DNA from: a virus
Length of the DNA stretch: 50,531 nucleotides
Strand: one strand, 5' to 3'
IMG/VR virus record: IMGVR_UViG_3300037247_000784
Coordinates: 1 to 50,531 of that record
How positions within the stretch are numbered: position 1 is the stretch's first letter; each line of letters starts with the position of its first letter. A program made the translations under genes and the position numbers. The notes under the pieces are model-generated. The model saw only the letters and a program-made list of their open reading frames with translations. It did no database searches and had not been told where the DNA came from. Positions 30,641 to 37,383 of the stretch are shown one piece after another.

Positions 30641-30845
30641 CGCAGCCCTCCTGTTCATGCACTGCCCGCAACATGGTTGGGTACATGTCTAGGGCCTGGT
30701 AGTAGACCCCTCGTAGGTGCACATAGGGCGTGCCGTTTGGTACTCCTACCCCAAATGAGATTGGCTCTCCTCCAATGCTCCCCGTTCCTAATTCCTCCTT
30801 GAGGAACAGTGCGTTCGTCTCCTTGACCTCAATTGTTATCCGCAT
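30618..30845 (-). CDS. 75-aa hypothetical protein
   Basis: The product has an N-terminal strand (RITIEVKETN), a middle strand pair and a C-terminal helix. Both ends overlap neighbours. Nothing identifies its function. Confidence 0.5.
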   Translation of the reverse strand: MRITIEVKETNALFLKEELGTGSIGGEPISFGVGVPNGTPYVHLRGVYYQALDMYPTMLRAVHEQEGCDGEAKDD

Positions 30846-31266
30846 TCTCCACCTCCCTGAAGCTCCTCTTGTACTCGCCCTTTGGGATGAGTGCCTCTAG
30901 CTTCTTCGCCCGCTCCCATGCCTCACCGTCAACGCGGGGGGCGAGGAACCGGCCTATCTCCTGGCGGTCTTCGTCGATGGCAATGAGCCCCACCAGGCGG
31001 TCGGCCTCTACGCCAACGATGTCGCCATGACGGAAGGCGATAGCGACCGTTGCCACTGGTTCCGGGTCGCTGTTCGCTTCGAGGGCTATGGTGTATCGGT
31101 CGCCGCTCTTGTGTAGGGTATCGTAGGCGTGGCGAGCCCCGCAGTCAACGCAGACCACACACTCCATGATGGTGTCGTCTTCTACGACGTATACTCCGTT
31201 CTCGTCAATTCGGTATTCCTGGGCCATCCGCATGACGAGAGGCCCCCCGCACGCTTTACACTGCAT
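30829..31266 (-). CDS. 145-aa zinc-ribbon protein
   Basis: ATG 31266 is preferred because sequence upstream in this frame is shadow of the 31256-31450 gene. CKAC (3-6) pairs with CVDC (about 38-41) as a zinc ribbon, followed by a strand-rich domain and a basic end. No family is recognised. Confidence 0.5.
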   Translation of the reverse strand: MQCKACGGPLVMRMAQEYRIDENGVYVVEDDTIMECVVCVDCGARHAYDTLHKSGDRYTIALEANSDPEPVATVAIAFRHGDIVGVEADRLVGLIAIDEDRQEIGRFLAPRVDGEAWERAKKLEALIPKGEYKRSFREVENADNN

Positions 31267-31450
31267 CTTCCGCCTCCTCATCGAAGGGTACCCACACCCA
31301 TGCCTGGACGTAGACACCCGTCACCATGGGTATTGCTAGGGACACCCAACTTATCTCGGCCTCCCCATCTATCTCCACCTCACCGTCGAACTGGTACAGC
31401 TCGCGCGCCTTCTCCCGTATGTCCTTGTCCGGGCTCTGTGAGTTTACCAT
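31256..31450 (-). CDS. 64-aa acidic protein
   Basis: ATG 31450 follows AGGAGGTGCAAT, and a promoter-like element lies just upstream at 31469-31500. The product is acidic, with a strand-rich C-terminal half. No family is recognised. Confidence 0.5.
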   Translation of the reverse strand: MVNSQSPDKDIREKARELYQFDGEVEIDGEAEISWVSLAIPMVTGVYVQAWVWVPFDEEAEDAV

Positions 31451-31468
31451 ATTGCACCTCCTATCTCT

Positions 31469-31500
31469 AGTATCGGCACGCCGGCCGAAACCTTTAACCC
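31469..31500 (-). promoter_or_regulatory. CCGATACT promoter-like element (copy 1)
   Basis: On the minus strand CCGATACT lies 20-35 bases before the ribosome site of the 31450 gene. An upstream GGTTAAAGG takes the place of the GGTTCAG box found in the other copies (33463, 34639, 35542, 37354), with the same spacing as the 34639 copy. The upstream box here also resembles a sigma-28 -35. Confidence 0.45.
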
Positions 31501-31742
31501 CAGAAGTCAAACGCTAGGTGCCCGACCAGCGCCCCTAACGTGATGACCTCCCACCATGCCTCCTTGACACCCCCCCTTACTCGGTCGCACTTGAAGCATG
31601 TTGTGGTTGGTGACCAATGGCCCGCTTGGAAGTGTTCGAGCCTGAGTACCTGCACCATCCGTCGTGCATCTGTCAGCAGGTGAAAGAAGAGGAACGCGCC
31701 GGCTAGTAGAATCAGCCCGTCAGTCAGTGCCGGGATGTACAT
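31494..31742 (-). CDS. 82-aa membrane protein
   Basis: An N-terminal hydrophobic helix (about 7-23) and a C-terminal one (about 65-80) flank a cytoplasmic-type segment with a C-x2-C pair (CFKC). ATG 31742 follows GAAGGAGGAACCCA. Confidence 0.5.
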   Translation of the reverse strand: MYIPALTDGLILLAGAFLFFHLLTDARRMVQVLRLEHFQAGHWSPTTTCFKCDRVRGGVKEAWWEVITLGALVGHLAFDFWG

Positions 31743-31947
31743 TGGGTTCCTCCTTCGTCACAGGGCAACTAAAGACAGGCTGCACCTCCTCTTTCGTCAC
31801 GGGGCAACTGCACTCAGCGCCGCAACAGCAATTGTCAGCTCGCCCGCAGGTCTGGCAGCGTGGCAGCTCACGGTCGGGTTGTGGCACCACCTGGCGGATG
31901 AAGGGCAACTGCCTTACGGGGCAGTGCCCGTACCTTGCGTTAGTCAT
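31720..31947 (-). CDS. 75-aa cysteine-rich protein with internal repeat
   Basis: The protein has CQTC, then a CCCGAECSC cluster, and a duplicated CPVTKEE segment (two copies about 13 residues apart) encoded by near-identical DNA, so a recent tandem duplication is likely. ATG 31947 overlaps the upstream stop. Confidence 0.45.
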   Translation of the reverse strand: MTNARYGHCPVRQLPFIRQVVPQPDRELPRCQTCGRADNCCCGAECSCPVTKEEVQPVFSCPVTKEEPNVHPGTD

Positions 31948-32252
31948 CGACCTCCTCCTTCCTCCTCCTCCTTAGCCTGTTGGATGGCGGCGCGGCTTTG
32001 CTCTGCGCGGTTACGGGCGCGTCCAGCATCAAGCCGTCCAGCCCGCTCACCGCTACCTAGTAGTACCTCCATGACTTCCTCTCGGAACGAGACCTCGCGC
32101 ACCAGCGCCTCAATCAGCGCGGGCGCGGCCTTGTGCAGTCGGCATTGTGTGAACGTTGCGATACCGTTCTGCCATGTCAACCTACAGCCGCATTGCATAC
32201 TGGCGGCAGGTAGCTCGCTGCCTACAGTGAGTCCCGTTATCGTGCCTCTCAT
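31944..32252 (-). CDS. 102-aa hypothetical protein
   Basis: The N-terminal half is strand-rich with C-x-C, and the C-terminal half is a charged helix ending in a run of glutamate and glycine. It is coupled to both neighbours by ATGA. No family is recognised. Confidence 0.5.
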   Translation of the reverse strand: MRGTITGLTVGSELPAASMQCGCRLTWQNGIATFTQCRLHKAAPALIEALVREVSFREEVMEVLLGSGERAGRLDAGRARNRAEQSRAAIQQAKEEEEGGGR

Positions 32253-32596
32253 CTCTCCTCCAATTCCTCCTTGCGGTGCTGGATGTCCTCGTATAGTGCC
32301 TCTTCGATTAGCTCGTAGATGTTAGCCGCTGCGATGTTGACGGGCGTGGGTGTGCCATCGAACGCTGGCCCGCACTCAGGCTCTCGCAGCGATACGTTGT
32401 GGTCGCTGGCTGCCACATCGAGAACGTCGGTATTGTAGACTGGTACGCAACCGTCCGCAATCTCATGCAGCGTGCCGTCATAGTTGGGCTGGTCGAGGAA
32501 CGCCGCTAGTCCGTCGTCGTCCCAGTCCTGGCCCTTGATGTAGTCGGCTAGCTCCTCAAGCGCCATGTCTATTCGGCCTTGTAGCGTCTCGGTCAC
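32249..32596 (-). CDS. 115-aa acidic protein
   Basis: GTG 32596 follows AAGGAGGCGACAA, so a longer frame extending into the upstream gene was rejected. The product is strongly acidic and mostly helical. No family is recognised. Confidence 0.5.
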   Translation of the reverse strand: MTETLQGRIDMALEELADYIKGQDWDDDGLAAFLDQPNYDGTLHEIADGCVPVYNTDVLDVAASDHNVSLREPECGPAFDGTPTPVNIAAANIYELIEEALYEDIQHRKEELEER

Positions 32597-32607
32597 TTGT
32601 CGCCTCC

Positions 32608-32757
32608 TTACCCTGTCTTCCAGATTTCGGTGCCGTGCGGTAGACGGCCTACACCCAGCCATTCACGCACCCATTGTTTTGCTGCTTCAAGGGATGGTGC
32701 TTGGAATGGCCCGCAAGCGTAGAATTCGCCCCGAAGTTTGACACTCCAGCGTTGCAT
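32608..32757 (-). CDS. 49-aa hypothetical protein
   Basis: ATG 32757 is the first in-frame start after an AGGAGGACTAGGAAAG leader. The peptide has the pattern WSVKLRGEFYACGPF plus an AAKQWVREWLG helix, like a tiny alpha/beta domain. No family is recognised. Confidence 0.5.
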   Translation of the reverse strand: MQRWSVKLRGEFYACGPFQAPSLEAAKQWVREWLGVGRLPHGTEIWKTG

Positions 32758-32795
32758 CTTTCCTAGTCCTCCTCTCAGTAGGCCCAAATGAGGGT

Positions 32796-32814
32796 CGATA
32801 TACCCGCTATATCG
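32796..32814. promoter_or_regulatory. Operator-like palindrome
   Basis: CGATATA and TATATCG are perfect 7-bp inverted arms separated by CCCGC. The palindrome lies about 40 bases upstream of the 32757 start codon, in a 77-bp gap. It could be a repressor site or an AT-rich promoter core. Confidence 0.4.
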
Positions 32815-32834
32815 CCCGCCCCTCAGATTCCCGG

Positions 32835-33008
32835 TCAACCCGTATCGACCGCCTGGGGCATCGCTACGTCCTCAGGTGCCCACCCTGTAGGGTTGCACCG
32901 GGGACACATCTGCACCTTGACCGTGTGGTGGTCATGGCGGGCTGTTAGCGACTGGCGCTTGCGCAGCCCGTAACCCCTGTCACGCTTCGCTGTCTTCGTC
33001 TTAGGCAC
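32835..33008 (-). CDS. 57-aa basic protein with CxxC
   Basis: GTG 33008 overlaps the upstream gene by eight bases. The first 30 residues are very basic, and CPRC sits near 35-38 with histidines at 25-28 that could complete a zinc site. A nucleic-acid-binding role is possible. Confidence 0.45.
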   Translation of the reverse strand: MPKTKTAKRDRGYGLRKRQSLTARHDHHTVKVQMCPRCNPTGWAPEDVAMPQAVDTG

Positions 33009-33264
33009 GGTGCGCCTCCCTCGCTACTCGCCCGTTGGAGCTGACACGGATTGTCAGCTCCTTCGTCTCCGGCCCGAAGGTGAACAGAAAGTATCGGTCG
33101 CCGCGCGTCACTTTGAGCCAGCCACCGCCCTCCCTGTTCATATTGCACTGGCTGAACGTCCGCCACGTATTAGCCTCCCCCCGCGCACCCTCTGAGCCTA
33201 GACGGTGCTCGCTCTTGGTGCGCACGCTGTCGTACCCGTGGCACTTAGCAATCGTCGCTGCCAT
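33001..33264 (-). CDS. 87-aa hypothetical protein
   Basis: ATG 33264 follows AGGAGGACAACA. The second half is strand-rich (WLKVTRGDRYFLFTFG and a LTIRVSSNG strand). No family is recognised. Confidence 0.5.
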   Translation of the reverse strand: MAATIAKCHGYDSVRTKSEHRLGSEGARGEANTWRTFSQCNMNREGGGWLKVTRGDRYFLFTFGPETKELTIRVSSNGRVAREAHRA

Positions 33265-33439
33265 TGTTGTCCTCCTTACCAAAGGTGCACTTTAGGCACA
33301 ACACGCCTATGGGTGTTACCTCTGCCCGCCCGCCGCACCCCCCACATGTAATGTAACGGTGCTCGGAACAGGGAATGGTGGGTGCCCTGTCTCCGCTGAC
33401 GTACTGGCACCCACAAGGGATGGTCTGTAGCTTTTGCAC
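33245..33439 (-). CDS. 64-aa zinc-ribbon protein
   Basis: GTG 33439 follows GAGGAGGTGCGTA. Cysteines in C-x-C (9-11), CGGC (about 32-35) and CLKC (about 47-50) suggest two zinc sites. A promoter-like element lies just upstream (33463-33492). Confidence 0.5.
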   Translation of the reverse strand: MQKLQTIPCGCQYVSGDRAPTIPCSEHRYITCGGCGGRAEVTPIGVLCLKCTFGKEDNNGSDDC

Positions 33440-33462
33440 TACGCACCTCCTCTCTACTCTAC

Positions 33463-33492
33463 AGTATCGGCACATCCGGCCGCCACTGAACC
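33463..33492 (-). promoter_or_regulatory. CCGATACT promoter-like element (copy 2)
   Basis: Minus-strand GGTTCAGT is followed after 15 bases by CCGATACT, and the ribosome site of the 33439 gene lies just downstream. The remaining gap (about 33493-33609) is GC-rich and shows no gene. A 13-base inverted hairpin with GCAGCGG/CCGCTGC-type arms near 33560-33580 is possible but weak. Confidence 0.5.
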
Positions 33493-33609
33493 CCTAGCCT
33501 CGATGCAACGGCCGGCGCAGCGCATCGGCCCGTAGGCTCCCTTAAACTAGAGGCCCAGTGGCGGCAGGGCGTACCCCGCTGCCTTCCCCTGCTGCACTCC
33601 TTGTGCAGC

Positions 33610-33813
33610 CTATGGTATGAGGTCATATCCCTCGATGAACCCGCCGTCCCGTAGGTCTTGGAGTGCACCGACAAGCTCCTCGTGGAGCAATCCCCGCGCG
33701 TCATGGACACGGGTGACGGCAGGCCCGTCGCCGCCCAACTCTCGCCGTAGCCGTATTGCCTGGGTTTTAGTTTGGTGAACCCTCAATCTGAACGTGTGCT
33801 CCATTACCTCCAT
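33610..33813 (-). CDS. 67-aa hypothetical protein
   Basis: ATG 33813 follows GAGGTGAAGC; a second ATG is three codons in. The protein has a basic strand at the start (TFRLRVHQTKTQ) and a C-terminal helix. No family is recognised. Confidence 0.5.
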   Translation of the reverse strand: MEVMEHTFRLRVHQTKTQAIRLRRELGGDGPAVTRVHDARGLLHEELVGALQDLRDGGFIEGYDLIP

Positions 33814-33823
33814 GCTTCACCTC

Positions 33824-34078
33824 CTATGCTACGTCGCCCGCTTCACGCAACGCCCGCTCAGCAGCTCGCAGCAACAGCCGGCCCAGCGCGTGTTGGGGGC
33901 TGCCCGTATCCTTCAGGTACACGATGGCCCGGTCTAGTGGTGTGTCCGTCACCTCCGCCACCAGAGCATAGTCCATCAGCCCCGGCTTGTCGAGTACCTT
34001 CCAGCCTAGAGCGTCGGCTAGCTTTAGGGCTTTGTTACGGATGGTGCTGTACGATACCGCGCACTTGTGCTCGCCCAT
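33824..34078 (-). CDS. 84-aa helical protein, HTH-like candidate
   Basis: The N-terminal segment YSTIRNKALKLADALGW could be part of a helix-turn-helix, and the C-terminal third is an arginine/alanine-rich helix. ATG 34078 follows GGAGGTAGGAC. Function is unknown. Confidence 0.5.
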   Translation of the reverse strand: MGEHKCAVSYSTIRNKALKLADALGWKVLDKPGLMDYALVAEVTDTPLDRAIVYLKDTGSPQHALGRLLLRAAERALREAGDVA

Positions 34079-34088
34079 GTCCTACCTC

Positions 34089-34415
34089 CTACTGTACCGG
34101 CTCGTCTTCGAGAAGCGTGTGGCTCAGGTACACGGCCCTCTGGTCTAGCCGTTCCTTCACCGTGTTTCGTAGGTAGTGGAGCACCGGGTCATTGGCCACC
34201 CCCTCGAAGCCGAGCAGGTACACCCTCACCTTCTCGTACTGTATGGTGTCCCCGTTGTCGTAAGCGCCGTGCCCGTCGTAAGACGTGAAGCCCCCGAAAA
34301 GCCGTATTAGGTTGCGCTCTAGTCTCCCCAGGCGTCCCCGGTATGTTGCGGGGGATAGGTCGCTTCCCTTGTTCGGGGCCAGCGGTACTACAAGCCGCGC
34401 CTCGATGTGCTTCAT
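34089..34415 (-). CDS. 108-aa hypothetical protein
   Basis: The protein has an alpha/beta pattern with a starting strand (IEARLVVPLAP), a helix (LGRLERNLIRLFGG), a second strand (KVRVYLLGF) and a final helix. It overlaps the upstream gene by four bases. No family is recognised. Confidence 0.5.
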   Translation of the reverse strand: MKHIEARLVVPLAPNKGSDLSPATYRGRLGRLERNLIRLFGGFTSYDGHGAYDNGDTIQYEKVRVYLLGFEGVANDPVLHYLRNTVKERLDQRAVYLSHTLLEDEPVQ

Positions 34416-34618
34416 TCTTTCCCCTTTCTGGAGCCCCTCTCGTGGCCCTCGAACGCAGTCTGCGCCATGGCCTTGGCAGCGTGTACTTGCCTTCGGGCCG
34501 CCTTGATGTGCTCTAGGACGTTACCAAGGGGTCGCTGGCCCCGACAATACCTCTCTGCGCTGTCTAGCCACGAGTCGGTGCAGCGCAGCACGTCCCGAAG
34601 ATAGCTTCCTGAGGCCAT
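34412..34618 (-). CDS. 68-aa basic helical protein
   Basis: ATG 34618 follows GAGGGTGAAAAC, immediately after promoter-like copy 3. The product is helical and basic, ending in RGSRKGKE. No family is recognised. Confidence 0.5.
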   Translation of the reverse strand: MASGSYLRDVLRCTDSWLDSAERYCRGQRPLGNVLEHIKAARRQVHAAKAMAQTAFEGHERGSRKGKE

Positions 34619-34638
34619 GTTTTCACCCTCCTGCTCTA

Positions 34639-34669
34639 AGTATCGGTACGAACGCCCCTACTCTGAACC
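34639..34669 (-). promoter_or_regulatory. CCGATACT promoter-like element (copy 3) with inverted repeat
   Basis: Minus-strand GGTTCAGAG and CCGATACT are 16 bases apart, upstream of the 34618 gene. The upstream box is one arm of a perfect 13-bp inverted repeat (34657-34669 with 34726-34738), with a GCCCCG/CGGGGC pair inside it. The repeat may mark a regulated or ancestrally duplicated promoter. Confidence 0.5.
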
Positions 34670-34753
34670 CCTAGCGCCCCGTGCCCAATAACCATTAGCG
34701 GGGCAGTTAGCGGCCTGATGCCAGAGGTTCAGAGTAGGAGCGTCCCTACACCC

Positions 34754-34837
34754 CTACCCGTCTCGCCGCCTCAGCGCCAGTAGTGCGGGGCCAAACCCCA
34801 GCACCACCAGCAGGATAAGTGCCAGCCTATCCCTCAT
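34754..34837 (-). CDS. 27-aa membrane peptide
   Basis: The frame ATG 34837 to TAG 34754 encodes a peptide with one hydrophobic helix (LALILLVVLGFGPALLAL) ending in RRRDG. Size and topology match the peptides at 35216-35302, 37437-37520 and 46219-46329. Confidence 0.45.
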   Translation of the reverse strand: MRDRLALILLVVLGFGPALLALRRRDG

Positions 34838-34839
34838 TG

Positions 34840-35076
34840 CTACGCCTGCTTCCCTGTGCCGGGCTTGCGTGGGGGGTATGGTTCTAGTCCCCTATCGACA
34901 AACCAGTCGAATACGGATGTCATCACCTCTGCTTCTTGTAGCAGAATGATGATACCGTTGGCCTGGCCTGTAGCGAAGGCGTGTCGTAGCCCCTTCACTG
35001 TGTCGGCCCTCAATTCGGCCAGCTCGCGCGCCGCCGCTCTGTCGTTATCGGCCTTGATTTCGTCTAGTCCCTTCAT
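34840..35076 (-). CDS. 78-aa helical protein
   Basis: ATG 35076 follows AAGGAAAGGTAGAGC. The product is helical and charged for two thirds, with a hydrophobic helix in the middle (GIIILLQEAEV). No family is recognised. Confidence 0.5.
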   Translation of the reverse strand: MKGLDEIKADNDRAAARELAELRADTVKGLRHAFATGQANGIIILLQEAEVMTSVFDWFVDRGLEPYPPRKPGTGKQA

Positions 35077-35079
35077 GCT

Positions 35080-35190
35080 CTACCTTTCCTTTCGGTTCGT
35101 CTCCCAGCCGCAATTCCGGCACCGATACCATGTCAGACGGCCCAGCGCCCCCAGTAGCACTAAAGGGCCACCGCACATTGGACACCCCAT
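35080..35190 (-). CDS. 36-aa zinc-ribbon peptide
   Basis: The frame ATG 35190 to TAG 35080 encodes CPMCGG, a leucine-rich turn and YRCRNCGWE, a minimal zinc ribbon like those of transcription or ribosomal fingers. It ends just upstream of the 35076 start. Confidence 0.55.
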   Translation of the reverse strand: MGCPMCGGPLVLLGALGRLTWYRCRNCGWETNRKER

Positions 35191-35215
35191 ACTTGCCCAT
35201 CCTCTCTACTAGCTG

Positions 35216-35302
35216 CTAGGTACGCCAGCCCCAAAGGGTGCGTACCGTCCAGATGACTGATAGGCACCAGACAAAGCCCCAAAGGGCTTGACCCTCTAGC
35301 AT
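35216..35302 (-). CDS. 28-aa membrane peptide
   Basis: ATG 35302 follows GGAGGGTCTACA. The peptide is a single tryptophan-rich hydrophobic helix (ALWGFVWCLSVIWTV) with a short basic end. Role unknown. Confidence 0.45.
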   Translation of the reverse strand: MLEGQALWGFVWCLSVIWTVRTLWGWRT

Positions 35303-35313
35303 TGTAGACCCTC

Positions 35314-35520
35314 CTACTCTATGAATGCTTCCCAGCATCCTACCGTACAGAATGGCCCCGCTTGTTCTGAGTGCCCTGGGGTGTACACCCTATCATCGGC
35401 CCAGAAGTAGACGAATCTTCCATCTTGCCCACAGAATAGGCAAGGGGCCGCAGGGTACACTTGCTCCCGCATGAGTGTTGACCGCCTGAATGGGTCGCGC
35501 CGTAGCTGTATCGTCGCCAT
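35314..35520 (-). CDS. 68-aa zinc-binding-like protein
   Basis: ATG 35520 follows AGGAGGTACACGAAT, downstream of promoter-like copy 4. CLFC and a later C-x3-C (FCTVGC) fit a treble-clef-like or TRASH-type zinc site. The rest is basic at the start and aromatic in the middle. Confidence 0.5.
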   Translation of the reverse strand: MATIQLRRDPFRRSTLMREQVYPAAPCLFCGQDGRFVYFWADDRVYTPGHSEQAGPFCTVGCWEAFIE

Positions 35521-35541
35521 ATTCGTGTACCTCCTACTCTA

Positions 35542-35570
35542 AGTATCGGCCGTTCGCCCAAAGTCTGAAG
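35542..35570 (-). promoter_or_regulatory. CCGATACT promoter-like element (copy 4)
   Basis: Minus-strand CTTCAGAC and CCGATACT are 15 bases apart, followed by TAGAGTAGGAGG before the 35520 gene. Confidence 0.5.
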
Positions 35571-35611
35571 GGCCAACCGGAAGGGTCAGCCCCTCACATC
35601 TTAGGCGATGG

Positions 35612-35830
35612 CTAGTCCCGCACTACAAGGTCAGTGTAGACTACGAGTACTTTCGGGCCGTCGGTTGCAAGGAGTACTTCTCCGTACTTAAAGGCTACCA
35701 TTCCCAATCGTCCAGACCGGCCTGCAAGCGCGCCCCGGGTGATGCACACAGTCTTTCCTTGTTGGTACTTCCAATAATTATCGTATGTGCGCTCGGTGGT
35801 GCAACAGCTCCTTGTGCGATCGTATCGCAT
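35612..35830 (-). CDS. KOW-motif small protein
   Basis: ATG 35830 follows AAGGAGGTGAAAAAG. Residues about 25-50 (GKTVCITRGALAGRSGRLGM) have the KOW pattern of NusG C-terminal domains and ribosomal L24/L26, followed by strands LLATDG and VLVVYTDL that complete a small barrel. KOW domains bind RNA or the transcription/translation machinery, so an antitermination-type role is possible. Confidence 0.55.
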   Translation of the reverse strand: MRYDRTRSCCTTERTYDNYWKYQQGKTVCITRGALAGRSGRLGMVAFKYGEVLLATDGPKVLVVYTDLVVRD

Positions 35831-35846
35831 CTTTTTCACCTCCTTT

Positions 35847-36092
35847 CTAGGTTAGGGTTACTAGCTCTGGCTTCACCGCCAACGCCAGGTCGAAGGCCGG
35901 CGCTAGACTACCGGACAGTAGGGCGCCGGAAGCAAACGGGTGGAATTGGCGCTCCGCCCCACAAGTCTTGCACTCTCCCCGCAGATTCCCTCTTGTGCAG
36001 CGGGGAGTGTACAGCTCCCCGTCCACCTCACCGTCACCCCTAACGCGGGACTGAGTAGCGGGCTCAATCGTCCATACGTGTCGGTGCTTCAT
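35847..36092 (-). CDS. 81-aa hypothetical protein
   Basis: A C...CKTC cluster near residues 32-44 with histidines may bind zinc; the C-terminal third is hydrophobic (SLAPAFDLALAV). It is coupled to the upstream gene by ATGA. Confidence 0.45.
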   Translation of the reverse strand: MKHRHVWTIEPATQSRVRGDGEVDGELYTPRCTRGNLRGECKTCGAERQFHPFASGALLSGSLAPAFDLALAVKPELVTLT

Positions 36093-36376
36093 GCTTCGTT
36101 CCTCTCTATCGTTCGGTGACAGTCAGGGCATGGCCCATCGTCAACCTCCCAACAGGTCGGGCACTCAGGAGTGCTTGTATCCTTGTCCCTCTCTGCTATC
36201 TGTCGCCCAGTCGCCCGAAGGTAGGCATCTAGGGCCATCGCGTCCCGCTCCAACCTCGCCACCTTATCCGCCAGGGCAATCAGCTTCGTGCTTCCCAGCA
36301 CATTGCCCAGACGGGCGAGCTCCGTTGCAACGGGTGGCATGCGGCGCAGCGTCCGCTTGCTCCTACGTGTTGGCAT
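36089..36376 (-). CDS. 95-aa helical protein with zinc-binding end
   Basis: A very basic start (RRSKRTLRR) precedes a long helix (about 20-65) and a CPTC...CPDCH cluster at about 72-87. DNA or RNA binding is plausible. Confidence 0.5.
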   Translation of the reverse strand: MPTRRSKRTLRRMPPVATELARLGNVLGSTKLIALADKVARLERDAMALDAYLRATGRQIAERDKDTSTPECPTCWEVDDGPCPDCHRTIERNEA

Positions 36377-36391
36377 GGTCTATGCCCCTTT

Positions 36392-36514
36392 CTAACGCCT
36401 CAATAGGTTGCAACACGCTTTCATGTCGCACAGATGCTGCTTATGGCCTTGCCATAGAACGACACAGGCGAACCCTCTGGGGCATCGCTCGCGGCAAACG
36501 TACTTCATTGTCAT
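36392..36514 (-). CDS. 40-aa cysteine-rich peptide
   Basis: ATG 36514 follows AGGAGCTAGTGCC and TAG lies at 36392. Six cysteines and a histidine pair in 40 residues suggest a zinc-bound peptide. No family is recognised. Confidence 0.45.
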   Translation of the reverse strand: MTMKYVCRERCPRGFACVVLWQGHKQHLCDMKACCNLLRR

Positions 36515-36518
36515 GGCA

Positions 36519-36806
36519 CTAGCTCCTGTACTTGCAATTCCCCCTAGTATTCGACATCGTGTGGCCGTGCTCTGTAGAGTGGCAGACCTTAGTAGTCTCC
36601 AGTGTCGCCAGTATCACGCGGGCGTCGGGGTTGAGCTCCTGTATCCGGCCCCGAACCTCCGCCCCGGCCATTGCTTCAAGGTAGGGCGTCGGGACAGTAT
36701 CCGTACCAAACAATTCGATGATTCGCTCGGTTTCAGGCCCGCCCCATTGCGACATCCATTGCCCATCGACTACCTTCAGGGTTATCGTGGTCTGGTGCTC
36801 ATTCAT
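36519..36806 (-). CDS. 95-aa hypothetical protein
   Basis: The protein begins with strands (TTITLKVVDGQW) and a helix containing RIIELFG, and later another strand (ARVILATLETT). ATG 36806 follows AAAGGGAGTAGA. No family is recognised. Confidence 0.5.
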   Translation of the reverse strand: MNEHQTTITLKVVDGQWMSQWGGPETERIIELFGTDTVPTPYLEAMAGAEVRGRIQELNPDARVILATLETTKVCHSTEHGHTMSNTRGNCKYRS

Positions 36807-36849
36807 TCTACTCCCTTTCTACTAGGTGAGGTACGCGGGGAGCGAGGGG

Positions 36850-37056
36850 CTAACCCTCTCGCCCCCTTACCACCTCAAGGGCTTCAATGACGGTTAGGAG
36901 TAGCCCTTGTCGGGCCAGCCCCCGGTCGAAGTGTATGGCGGCACCGTCAAACACTTCGTCGGCCGTTGGCAGCCAGACTTCGCCCTCCTTGCTATTATCA
37001 ATGCCGATAATGGTCTGGACGGTTCCATTATCGTCCGTTACTGTGACTAGGGCCAT
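36850..37056 (-). CDS. 68-aa hypothetical protein
   Basis: ATG 37056 follows GGAGGTAACGGAA. The protein is strand-rich first and ends in a hydrophobic helix (GLLLTVIEALEVV). No family is recognised. Confidence 0.5.
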   Translation of the reverse strand: MALVTVTDDNGTVQTIIGIDNSKEGEVWLPTADEVFDGAAIHFDRGLARQGLLLTVIEALEVVRGREG

Positions 37057-37169
37057 TTCCGTTACCTCCAATGTGAAGCTGGGCGGTCTAACCACCCGCT
37101 CCCCACGTGCCTCAATTCCTTATTCTGTTGTGAAGGTGCTTCGGGCCACTTATGGCCCCTACTTGAGGA

Positions 37170-37325
37170 TTAGGCGTGGCGAGAGTCTAGTTTGCCTTTG
37201 CACGGGCCATCCCGCTCTGTTCCGTAGCGTGTGATGAGCCAATGAATCGTCCCATCACACTCGATGCGATGGCTACTCCCAGTGCTAACGACTACTCGCC
37301 GGTTAGCTGTTCCCATATCGACCAT
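37170..37325 (-). CDS. 51-aa hypothetical protein
   Basis: ATG 37325 follows GGGAGATGCG and promoter-like copy 5; TAA ends at 37170. The product is strand-rich (RRVVVSTGSSHRIECDG) with two cysteines. No family is recognised. The 113 bp between its stop and the next gene hold nothing further. Confidence 0.45.
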   Translation of the reverse strand: MVDMGTANRRVVVSTGSSHRIECDGTIHWLITRYGTERDGPCKGKLDSRHA

Positions 37326-37353
37326 CGCATCTCCCTTGACCCTTCCTAGCTTC

Positions 37354-37383
37354 AGTATCGACCACTCTGTACGGGGCTGAAGG
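37354..37383 (-). promoter_or_regulatory. Promoter-like element (copy 5)
   Basis: Minus-strand CCTTCAGC and TCGATACT are 15 bases apart, about 30 bases upstream of the 37325 start codon. One base of the core differs from the other copies (T for C). Confidence 0.45.

Noticed and set aside
33493-33609. Intrinsic terminator in the small-gene region
   Set aside because: GC-rich stems can be drawn but no U-run follows on either strand.
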